Assembly (NCBI GenBank): GCA_964654665.1
Contig: CAZZKV010000001.1
Coordinates: forward strand, 62,001-126,000
DNA length: 64,000 nt
Direction: 5' to 3'
DNA from: CALCKU01 sp964654665
GTDB lineage: Bacteria; Pseudomonadota; Alphaproteobacteria; Caulobacterales; Maricaulaceae
Below the pieces are notes generated by a model. It worked only from the letters and a program-made list of their open reading frames with translations, made no database searches and was not told where the DNA came from. Below are positions 1 to 6,503 of the stretch, one piece after another. The position numbers and the translations under genes are program-made. Each line of letters starts with the position of its first letter. Position 1 is the stretch's first letter.

Positions 1-295
1 CAATAACCCCGTCTTGCACCGTTAAAATAGTCACGGCTTTGGTAACGGCGGCGTCCAGACTCATATCCGTACCGCCGAAAATCAGAACATTGGCTGTCCC
101 GTCCAAATCGGTTTGCCAGCGTTCCGAAATATCGTTTGCGGCTTGACCGAAAATCAAAAAGAGCGCCGTCAAGAGCGTCATCAAACTTATGACCATCAGA
201 ATAGGGTGATCCAATCGGCCATTTTGCGGTAAAAGCGGTTCGGATTTCCCATCGATATTGGGCGTATTTAAATCGGTCTCATGCGCGGAGGTCAT
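1..295 (-). CDS. ftsX: Cell division protein FtsX, N-terminal part (cut by window start)
   Basis: The reading frame starts at the ATG at 295-293 and runs off the window edge, so only about 98 residues are visible. It has a polar N-terminal stretch of about 33 residues, then a hydrophobic segment (HPILMVISLMTLLTALFLIF) that fits the first FtsX transmembrane helix, then a periplasmic stretch. The start overlaps the ftsE stop in an ATGA arrangement, which is the usual ftsE-ftsX coupling. In the family FtsX is the membrane subunit of the FtsEX complex that governs septal peptidoglycan hydrolysis. The assignment rests on position and topology because the conserved C-terminal part lies outside the window. 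Confidence 0.8.
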   Translation of the reverse strand, partial: MTSAHETDLNTPNIDGKSEPLLPQNGRLDHPILMVISLMTLLTALFLIFGQAANDISERWQTDLDGTANVLIFGGTDMSLDAAVTKAVTILTVQDGVI

Positions 296-1026
296 GGACC
301 TTTCTCCTCGCGCAGATGGCCGCCGCGTATATGGAGTATGCGTGCCTCAACACCGCGTAGCAGCTTTTGGTCATGGGTCGCGATCAGGACAGCCGTTCCC
401 ATACGGTTCATTTCCATAAAGAGGCGTAAAAGACGTTCGGCGCTGCGATCGTCGACATTGCCTGTAGGTTCATCTGCGATTAAAAGCTCTGGCTTGGCAA
501 TGACAGCCCGGGCAATGGCGGCGCGTTGTTTTTCCCCGCCCGATAATGTTGACGGATAGGCCATCATGCGTCGGCCCAAACCAACCCATTGCAATAATTC
601 ACAGACATCGCGATGATAATCGGCCCGCGTAATTCCGGCAACGCGCAGCGGTAAGGCCACATTTTCAAAAACATTTAAATGATCGATCAATTGAAACTCT
701 TGATAGACAATTCCAATGCGCTGGCGAATCTGTTGTATTGTATTACTGTCAAAACCAGAGCTTTCGGCCCCGAATAAATGCACCAATCCGCGCGAAGGCC
801 GCAAGGCCATATAGATCAAGTTCAACAGGCTTGTTTTTCCAGCCCCTGATGGGCCTGTTAAAAATGTGAACGAGGCTGGCCGCAAGGTTAAATCAACATC
901 CCGTAAAATTTCAGGCCCTCGCCCATAGCGCATACCGATACGTTCCAGACGTAATACTTCGTCATAATGGCCTAAATTTGGCGGAGTTATTCGGGAAAGG
1001 CTAGACTTCATAAAAAGAATGGGCAC
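292..1026 (-). CDS. ftsE: Cell division ATP-binding protein FtsE
   Basis: ABC ATPase of 244 residues. Walker A GPSGAGKTS lies at 58-66, the Q-loop (VYQEFQL) near 110, the signature LSGGEKQR at 161-168, Walker B LLIADEPTGNVD at 181-192 and the H-loop ATHD near 217. It energises FtsX at the cytoplasmic face of the divisome. About 25 residues precede the usual FtsE start, so translation may begin at the internal Met 6 or downstream. It is translationally coupled to ftsX and divergent from the zinc-ribbon gene at 1056 with only 29 bp between them. Confidence 0.9.
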   Translation of the reverse strand: MPILFMKSSLSRITPPNLGHYDEVLRLERIGMRYGRGPEILRDVDLTLRPASFTFLTGPSGAGKTSLLNLIYMALRPSRGLVHLFGAESSGFDSNTIQQIRQRIGIVYQEFQLIDHLNVFENVALPLRVAGITRADYHRDVCELLQWVGLGRRMMAYPSTLSGGEKQRAAIARAVIAKPELLIADEPTGNVDDRSAERLLRLFMEMNRMGTAVLIATHDQKLLRGVEARILHIRGGHLREEKGP

Positions 1027-1055
1027 TCTGTTAAAAAAAACGAATCAGGGAACTC

Positions 1056-1841
1056 ATGATACTAACCTGTCCGCAATGTGCCACGCGTTATTTAGCGAAA
1101 GATGAAGCGATTGGTGTGAATGGCCGGACGGTTCGGTGTTCAAACTGCAATGAAAGTTGGTTTGTCGCTGCCGAGCCGGATGAAATCCTGTTGCGTGAAA
1201 ATAAAACGGCTGCAGAAATTATCCCGGTTCCCGCTTCGGGTCCCAATGATATTATATCGACCACTGAGGGGGAGACCCATCCCGACAATGTAGCGCCAGC
1301 CGCACTATCAACCGCCTCATCCACTAAAGCGATGGCCCATAAGGTCGATACAGGCGCGCATGTAAAGATGCGGGACAAGGCTGATGAACGCCGTCGCCGT
1401 CAACGCCTCAAAGGGGTGGTAATGATATGGGGAACAAGTCTGGCACTGTTGGCCATTGCGGCGCTTCTCGCATTTATCTTTCGCCAAGATATTATAAATC
1501 GTGTACCCAAAACGGCTACCGCCTATAAAGCGTTGGGGGTGAATGTGTCCAAAACCGGCCTCGCTCTGGATCAACCTGTTCCCAAAACTGTTTTAGTGGA
1601 CGGCAAACCCGTTTTAATCGTGAATGGACAAGTGCGGAATATCGCTTCCAAATCCGTTGCTGTGCCGCTGATCAAACTTTCATTACAAGCGTCTGACGGA
1701 ACCCATCTGGCCGAATGGTTTGTTGAAATAGATAAAGATGCTTTAACCCCCGGCGATGCGGCTAATTTTATCACCGAATATCCAACGCCGCCTCTGGATG
1801 CCGTAAAGCTCTCTTATGCTTTTGCTGAACAAAAAGGTTAG
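1056..1841 (+). CDS. MJ0042-type zinc-ribbon, single-pass membrane protein
   Basis: A 261-residue protein. The N-terminus holds a CxxC...CxxC zinc ribbon (CPQC near residue 5, CSNC near residue 28), the MJ0042/YjfK-type finger. An acidic to basic linker (DKADERRRRQRLKG) precedes one transmembrane helix at about 121-143, and the C-terminal part is extracytoplasmic and resembles the DUF3426-type domain found behind such ribbons. Genes of this build commonly sit divergently from ftsE in Alphaproteobacteria. The biological role is not established. The family assignment is fairly firm and no enzymatic motif is visible. Confidence 0.75.
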   Translation: MILTCPQCATRYLAKDEAIGVNGRTVRCSNCNESWFVAAEPDEILLRENKTAAEIIPVPASGPNDIISTTEGETHPDNVAPAALSTASSTKAMAHKVDTGAHVKMRDKADERRRRQRLKGVVMIWGTSLALLAIAALLAFIFRQDIINRVPKTATAYKALGVNVSKTGLALDQPVPKTVLVDGKPVLIVNGQVRNIASKSVAVPLIKLSLQASDGTHLAEWFVEIDKDALTPGDAANFITEYPTPPLDAVKLSYAFAEQKG

Positions 1842-1920
1842 AATTTCAGGCGTCTTTCCATGCGCCGCTTTTCATTACTCCGCGCGTTAGAGGCCCAATG
1901 CCTGAACCTTTTGTGGGGTT

Positions 1921-1949
1921 TTGCAAAAATCTATCCCCGCTGATAATGA
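1921..1949 (+). promoter_or_regulatory. Sigma70-type promoter with extended -10
   Basis: TTGCAA at 1921-1926, a 17-bp spacer, then TAATGA at 1944-1949 preceded by TG one base upstream, which is an extended -10. Transcription would start near 1956, about 400 bases before the next coding sequence at 2356. This is the best promoter match in the gap and implies a long leader or a free-standing RNA. Confidence 0.5.
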
Positions 1950-1955
1950 TAGGGT

Positions 1956-2338
1956 TAATGTTGAGACTGTTCTTCTGATCATAGGACAGGTGAGACGTTA
2001 CTAGCTGGATCAGAAGACGGTAAGGTTGAGCGTCATGAGGTTACGTCTTGTGAAGATGCCGGACCATTGCCGGGTGTTTGGCCCAACCGGTGCAGTCAGG
2101 CGGCGATAGCTGTCGTACCGCTGTAACTTCGGGATTAAGTGTGCCCTGGTTCTAAAATTGCCGCCGCGAGAGTGATATCGCGTAAAATAAATAGATTTTG
2201 GTATCCATCGGGATACTGCTCTTGCGGGCTGTCCTTAAACGGCCATCAATCCATTTACGCCGCCTCTATACGGATTGGCGCGGCGAGACAGACGCTTGGG
2301 CGTATGGCTGAATATTTCTCTGCGGTTCATAGGCCGTT
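1956..2338 (+). ncRNA. Long structured leader RNA or unidentified small RNA
   Basis: The gap 1842-2355 holds no convincing ORF but is rich in complementary arms. TCTTCTGATC at 1971-1980 pairs with 2008-2017. A hairpin CAG(g)CGG-CGA/TCG-CCGCTG spans about 2096-2123. GTATCC at 2201-2206 pairs with GGATAC at 2211-2216. AACGGCC at 2238-2244 pairs with GGCCGTT at 2332-2338 and encloses CAATCC/GGATTG arms. The last helix closes directly before the ribosome-binding site of the gene at 2356. It does not match the RNase P, SRP, tmRNA or 6S signatures I know. It could be a cis-regulatory leader or an independent RNA; ends are estimated. Confidence 0.4.
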
Positions 2339-2355
2339 AAACTGAAAGGACAATC

Positions 2356-2622
2356 ATGCGTCATCATCCCCGGCCAAAGGCCCTGCATAATGATTTATTG
2401 CAAATCCGATTGGCGATTGAACGCGCCAAATTGATCAAGTTAGAAGCGGACATTCAGAAACCGGCGCCGCATTATACACGCTATGAAGATTTACCCCCGC
2501 CTAGTCCAGAAGACCGGGCGCGGTTTAAACAACGGCTTATTGATCAGGTCAATCAATTGGCTGCACAAAGCGAGCGTGAGAAACGCGATTGGTATTTATC
2601 GATGGTCGATTTTGCGCCATGA
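2356..2622 (+). CDS. Small conserved-looking protein of unknown function
   Basis: 88 residues, charged, no signal peptide or membrane segment. The N-terminal half is a predicted amphipathic helix (NDLLQIRLAIERAKLIKLEAD), followed by a Pro-rich turn (DLPPPSPEDRARF) and a second helix. AAAGGA lies 6 bp before the ATG, a good ribosome-binding site, and a strong terminator follows at 2674. I do not recognise the family. The unusual feature is its roughly 400-base structured leader, which suggests post-transcriptional control. Confidence 0.6.
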   Translation: MRHHPRPKALHNDLLQIRLAIERAKLIKLEADIQKPAPHYTRYEDLPPPSPEDRARFKQRLIDQVNQLAAQSEREKRDWYLSMVDFAP

Positions 2623-2673
2623 ACTGGATATTTCTATACCGCGCATCCAATATTAATTTGCGTTTATTCCTAT

Positions 2674-2703
2674 AAAAAAACCGGGCCTTAAGGCCCGGTT
2701 TTT
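2674..2703. terminator. Bidirectional rho-independent terminator
   Basis: The stem CCGGGCCTT/AAGGCCCGG at 2681-2698 is flanked by A7 on one side and T5 on the other, so it works for the + gene ending at 2622 and the rplI operon ending at 2726 on the - strand. Confidence 0.9.
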
Positions 2704-2725
2704 AATCTTTATCCGAATAGGTTTA

Positions 2726-3376
2726 TTATTCGCTGGCAGAGGCATCACTTGCGGGTGCCGCGTCGTCACCGGCATCGGCAGACGGCTCAACATCCATAAT
2801 AGCGTCGTCTGTACGGCCATCGTCGAACATTTCTGCAGCTATTTCGGCACGCTCGGCTGCGGCTTCTTCAGCATCCGCCCGGTCAGCTTCCATTTGCGTG
2901 GCAATAACATCTTCGCCTTTTGCTTGGCGTTCGGCCTCTTCTTCAGAACGGGCAACATTGATGGTTACGGTAATGCTGACTTCGGGGTGAAGCTTGATTT
3001 TAACGTCATGCAGCCCCAGAGCTTTAATAGGTTGTTCCAGAACAACCATATTACGCTTGACGTTATTTGCGACAACTTCGGCCACATCGCGCGAGTTGAC
3101 AGAGCCGTAAAGAATGCCGGTTTCACCTGCTTTGCGAATAACAATATAGCTATTGCCATCAAGGCCTTCGCCGTCTGTAGCCGCTCGATCCCGGGTTTCG
3201 GCATTGCGAGCTTCCAAAAACTCGCGTTCGGCTTCGAAACGGGCCAGATTGGCTTTGGTCGCTCGCAGTGCTTTTTCCTGCGGCAAGAGGAAGTTACGGG
3301 CAAAGCCGGGTTTGACGTTAACAACGTCGCCCATAGCGCCCAGATTATCAACGCGTTCAAGAAGAATGATTTCCAT
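2726..3376 (-). CDS. rplI: 50S ribosomal protein L9
   Basis: 216 residues. The N-terminal L9 domain is clear (MEIILLERVDNLGAMGD, then the conserved VKPGFARNFLLPQ), followed by the long connecting helix and the C-terminal rRNA-binding domain. Bacterial L9 is usually about 150 residues; this one carries a further acidic, Ala/Asp/Glu-rich tail of about 45-50 residues (DAEEAAAERAEIAAEMF...). Such acidic extensions occur in other Alphaproteobacteria. It is the last gene of rpsF-rpsR-rplI, 11 bp after rpsR. Confidence 0.95.
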   Translation of the reverse strand: MEIILLERVDNLGAMGDVVNVKPGFARNFLLPQEKALRATKANLARFEAEREFLEARNAETRDRAATDGEGLDGNSYIVIRKAGETGILYGSVNSRDVAEVVANNVKRNMVVLEQPIKALGLHDVKIKLHPEVSITVTINVARSEEEAERQAKGEDVIATQMEADRADAEEAAAERAEIAAEMFDDGRTDDAIMDVEPSADAGDDAAPASDASASE

Positions 3377-3387
3377 GCCTAGTCTCC

Positions 3388-3651
3388 TTATTTCGCTGCA
3401 TAGGGCAATAGCCCCAAAAAGCGGGCGCGTTTTATGGCTTTGGCCAATTCACGCTGTTTCTTATGAGAGACAGCCGAAATACGCGAGGGAACGATTTTGC
3501 CTTTTTCAGACATATAGCGTTGCAGCATTTTCGGGTCTTTATAATCGATTGTCAGGCCATTTTCGCCAGAGAATGGACAGACCTTGCGGCGACGGCGGAA
3601 CGAGGTGCGCGACGGCAGGTTTTCAATTTTGATTTGGTTTTTAGCAGACAT
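3388..3651 (-). CDS. rpsR: 30S ribosomal protein S18
   Basis: 87 residues, basic. It contains the S18 core RRRRKVCPF, then DYKDPKMLQRYMSEKGKIVPSRISAVSHKKQRELAKAIKRARFLGLLPY, which is the canonical C-terminal half. It binds the small subunit next to S6. The gene lies 2 bp after rpsF and 11 bp before rplI, consistent with one transcript. Confidence 0.96.
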   Translation of the reverse strand: MSAKNQIKIENLPSRTSFRRRRKVCPFSGENGLTIDYKDPKMLQRYMSEKGKIVPSRISAVSHKKQRELAKAIKRARFLGLLPYAAK

Positions 3652-3653
3652 GA

Positions 3654-4007
3654 CTAATCTCTCTTATCGCGGCGCTTGCGCTCTTCGCGCTTGGCCAGAA
3701 TGGGGGATGGGTCTTCGGAAAACTCATCGACGCGAATGCTCATATAGCGCAAGATATCTTCGTTAATCCGGTGCTGGCGTTCAATTTCATGAATGGCTGC
3801 GGCGGGGGCATTAATATTAAGCAGGCTGTAATGGGCCTTGCGATTTTTATTCATGCGGTATGCGAGGTTACGCAGACCCCAATATTCAGCACGCTCGACA
3901 GAGCCGCCCATATTGGTGATTTTATCAGAAATATTGTTCATCATATCTTCGACTTGGTTCGGAGAAATATCCGGACGGGCGATGATGACATGTTCGTAAA
4001 GCGACAT
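3654..4007 (-). CDS. rpsF: 30S ribosomal protein S6
   Basis: 117 residues starting MSLYEHVIIARPDISPNQVEDM, the typical alphaproteobacterial S6 start, with the conserved WGLRNLAYRMNKNRKAHYSLLNI strand-helix segment. S6 forms a heterodimer with S18 on the 30S platform. First gene of the operon; a candidate promoter lies about 130 bp upstream at 4135-4162, leaving a leader in which S6:S18 autoregulation could act, although I could not place a specific S6:S18 binding element. Confidence 0.95.
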   Translation of the reverse strand: MSLYEHVIIARPDISPNQVEDMMNNISDKITNMGGSVERAEYWGLRNLAYRMNKNRKAHYSLLNINAPAAAIHEIERQHRINEDILRYMSIRVDEFSEDPSPILAKREERKRRDKRD

Positions 4008-4134
4008 GCTCTATCCTTCATATATGAGGGCGGCGATGCAGGCCTTGAAGGGGGCCGTTACCGATGGCTCTGAACCCTATGTCGACCCCATGCCGACAGG
4101 GAGAGGTCAGACCGCTCTCGTCTCTAAGCGGGGT

Positions 4135-4162
4135 CTCATACACGAGCGGGGGTGTAAATCAA
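4135..4162 (-). promoter_or_regulatory. Candidate sigma70 promoter of rpsF-rpsR-rplI
   Basis: Reading the minus strand, TTGATT (4162-4157), 16-bp spacer, TATGAG (4140-4135). It lies between the ABC ATPase gene and rpsF. The match is moderate and no better candidate was seen in the leader. Confidence 0.35.
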
Positions 4163-4180
4163 GCCGTTTTTACGGATGGG

Positions 4181-5134
4181 TCAAACGGAATCCGCGTCTT
4201 GGCGGCCATAGGTTAGGGCCATGAAGACATCTTCAAGATCAGGTTCTTCGGTTCGCAAGTCGCCAATTGACAGGCCGGCGGACTTAACCGTGGCAAGCAT
4301 GGCGGAAATGGAGTCTTTTCCGCTGCGGTAGGTAATAGCAATCTGGCCTTCGCGGGTTAATTCAGCATCCATTTGGGCCAGAGTGTCAGGCAGGCGTGTA
4401 AGAGGTTGTGCTGGGGTGATAACAAGGCGGCGTTGGTCAAGGCGAGAGAGCATGGTGGTTTTATCGTCATTAGCGACGATAGTGCCATTATGGATAATGG
4501 CGATCCGGTCACAGAGCGCTTCGGCCTCTTCGAGATAATGGGTGGTTAAAATAATGGTTGTTCCGCGGGCATGAAGCTCTTCGACATAGGCCCATAATTG
4601 ACGGCGTAGTTCAATATCAACGCCGGCTGTTGGCTCATCCAATATCAGGACGGGCGGATTATGAACTAAAGCTTTGCCAATTAAGAGGCGCCGCTTCATA
4701 CCGCCGGATAATTGGCGGACATAGGCATCGCGTTTATCGGATAGGCCCAAGGCGTTTAATATGTCTTCGCTGCGGCGTTCGGATTTTGGAACGCCGTAAT
4801 ATCCGGCTTGCAGCTCTAAGGCTTGAAATGGCGTGAAAAATACATCCATGGTGATTTCTTGCGGAACAACGCCGATTGAAGCCCGAGCCTGACGGGTCTG
4901 GTTATCAATATCAAAGCCGCAGATTTTAGCGCTGCCGGATGATTTAACAACAAGGCCGGACAGGATATTGATCAGAGTTGATTTACCGGCGCCGTTCGGG
5001 CCTAATAAGCCAAAAATGGATCCACGCGGGATGGTAAGGTCAACACTTTTGAGGGCTTGTTTTTCCGGAGCTTTACGTGTTTTTTTATAGGTTTTGGTCA
5101 AGCTGTATAATTCAATCGCGGGAGACATATCCAT
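4181..5134 (-). CDS. ABC transporter ATP-binding protein with C-terminal DUF4162-like domain
   Basis: 317 residues. Walker A GPNGAGKS at about 44-51, signature LSGGMKRRLLIGKAL near 143, Walker B PPVLILDEPTAGVD near 160, and H-loop TTHYLEEAE near 198. The remaining 95 residues match the regulatory tail of CcmA/DrrA-type exporter ATPases. No permease gene is adjacent, so the substrate is unknown and the partner must be encoded elsewhere. The ABC-2 type export role is by family. Confidence 0.85.
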   Translation of the reverse strand: MDMSPAIELYSLTKTYKKTRKAPEKQALKSVDLTIPRGSIFGLLGPNGAGKSTLINILSGLVVKSSGSAKICGFDIDNQTRQARASIGVVPQEITMDVFFTPFQALELQAGYYGVPKSERRSEDILNALGLSDKRDAYVRQLSGGMKRRLLIGKALVHNPPVLILDEPTAGVDIELRRQLWAYVEELHARGTTIILTTHYLEEAEALCDRIAIIHNGTIVANDDKTTMLSRLDQRRLVITPAQPLTRLPDTLAQMDAELTREGQIAITYRSGKDSISAMLATVKSAGLSIGDLRTEEPDLEDVFMALTYGRQDADSV

Positions 5135-5251
5135 GATTTAAAAACTCGCTTTTTTCATTTGGGCGCTTGCGCGTGATTGACTGTGTTAGCGCTCTCTCAT
5201 AAGAGAACATCACGCAGTCTATCTGCATTGTTCATAGGCCGAGGCAAATTA

Positions 5252-5437
5252 ATGTCAAACTCTGATGATATCATAATGGTGTCCACAACAAGAATAGCCT
5301 GCGATGGCGGCGGAGGGGTTTTAGGCCATCCGAAAATATGGCTGGATATGGGGCAGGATACACAGGTGCGCTGTAAATATTGTGACCGGATTTTCAAACG
5401 TGATTCCGATAAGGTTTTACCCGAAAGCGAGCATTAG
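5252..5437 (+). CDS. CHCC-type zinc-finger protein (NDUFS6-like)
   Basis: About 61 residues when started at ATG 5252, preceded by GAGGC. The frame is open further upstream, but the conserved part begins at TTRIACDGGGGVLGHPKIWLDMG and ends VRCKYCDRIFK, the C-H-CxxC zinc site of PF10276 proteins. In Alphaproteobacteria such proteins are related to the NDUFS6 accessory subunit of respiratory complex I; a direct role in complex I is inferred by homology only. Confidence 0.75.
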   Translation: MSNSDDIIMVSTTRIACDGGGGVLGHPKIWLDMGQDTQVRCKYCDRIFKRDSDKVLPESEH

Positions 5438-5443
5438 GCTGCT

Positions 5444-6382
5444 CTAGTTTTTTTTGGCTGCTTGAAAAACATAGCGTTTGCGAAAGCCGGAGACGGCTTG
5501 CGGTTGATTATCGACAGTTTGCGGAAAATAACGGGTGCGGCGGGCCGCCCTACGGGCAGCGCGGGCGAATGATTTTTCATATCGCTCGGCTTTAACGGAG
5601 ATAACCTCAGCTATTTTAACACGGCCTTTCTCATCGATGTTTAAACTGAGTTCGACAATAGCACCGATGTTTTTACGCCGGGCATTATTAGGATATTCGG
5701 GGCGGATATTGCGCCTGACTTTGGGCGGGATAATGTTGGAGGTCACTGGCGAGGTTACTATTGGCGGCGGCGCGGGAGAGGGCGGGGGCGGTGTTATGAT
5801 AACCGGGCCGCCAACCAGTGCATTATCCGGCGTGGTTTGCGGGATAGAGCTTTTATTGCCTTTGAGTTTCCGGCTGGGTTGAGGTTCAGGCGCGGTTGCC
5901 AGATCAGTGCGGAGCTGAGCAATTTCGGTATCCCGCCCGCCAAGATAGCTTGGCCCCCATTCGCGCTCGTAAATATCAAGGGCATATAATTTATCGCTAT
6001 TGGACCGGTTGGGGTCAAATATAATTTCACTGAGCGCCGCCCAGTGATGACTTTCCTCGGTATCCAATACAGCCAATTGTGCCATCACAGCGTCTTGACG
6101 GTCTGTTTCGGGATAGGTTTGAATGAAATCGGTTAATCGTGCGCGGCGTAAGGCAGGGGACGGTTCCACCAAGGCAATACGGTAACTAGCCAGTTCTGCC
6201 CGCCGTAAACTGTCATCACCGGATAGATTGGTGTTATCATGGTTCAAATAGGTGAATCCGGCAAATGCTAAAAGCCCGGATGTTATGACCATGATACCCC
6301 ATAGCAAAGGCCGTGTTCGCCGGAGGCGGTCACCGTGCAGGTCTTCATCTTCAAATGGCGGATCATCAACAGATTGATACAT
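5444..6382 (-). CDS. TonB C-terminal-domain protein
   Basis: 312 residues. A cytoplasmic N-terminus is followed by a single membrane helix at about 28-46, then a helical periplasmic part (residues 60-180) that looks repeat-like, a Pro-rich spacer (PPPPSPAPPP), and a C-terminal TonB fold (IRPEYPNNARRKNIGAIVELSLNIDEKGRV...). TonB domains couple the inner membrane proton motive force to outer-membrane receptors. No exbB/exbD lies next to it, so it may be a variant TonB or a cell-envelope protein using the fold. Confidence 0.75.
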   Translation of the reverse strand: MYQSVDDPPFEDEDLHGDRLRRTRPLLWGIMVITSGLLAFAGFTYLNHDNTNLSGDDSLRRAELASYRIALVEPSPALRRARLTDFIQTYPETDRQDAVMAQLAVLDTEESHHWAALSEIIFDPNRSNSDKLYALDIYEREWGPSYLGGRDTEIAQLRTDLATAPEPQPSRKLKGNKSSIPQTTPDNALVGGPVIITPPPPSPAPPPIVTSPVTSNIIPPKVRRNIRPEYPNNARRKNIGAIVELSLNIDEKGRVKIAEVISVKAERYEKSFARAARRAARRTRYFPQTVDNQPQAVSGFRKRYVFQAAKKN

Positions 6383-6503
6383 GACTGTCCATTACGATAC
6401 ACAAGCCAGACGATAAAGTCTAAATATTGCGTAAAATCTCAAAGACAAAACACCAAAACCATGGGATTAAGATTGCAAAGCCGAAATGCCTAAGGATTCG
6501 TTT

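Noticed and set aside
2034..2108. 24-aa frame MRLRLVKMPDH... inside the leader
   Set aside because: Could be an upstream leader peptide but has no clear ribosome-binding site or residue bias; not enough to call.
2124..2145. GTAACTTCGGGA stretch resembling 23S rRNA
   Set aside because: Only a short match around a UUCG-type loop; flanks do not continue as rRNA.
2139..2345. 68-aa open frame on + strand in the leader region
   Set aside because: No ribosome-binding site, protein looks random (Cys, Arg, Tyr scattered) and it overlaps the paired arms of the proposed leader RNA.
2894..3382. 162-aa frame on + strand opposite rplI
   Set aside because: Antisense shadow of a clear ribosomal protein gene.
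4006..4224. 72-aa frame on + strand upstream of rpsF
   Set aside because: Covers the rpsF promoter and ABC gene end, composition not protein-like.
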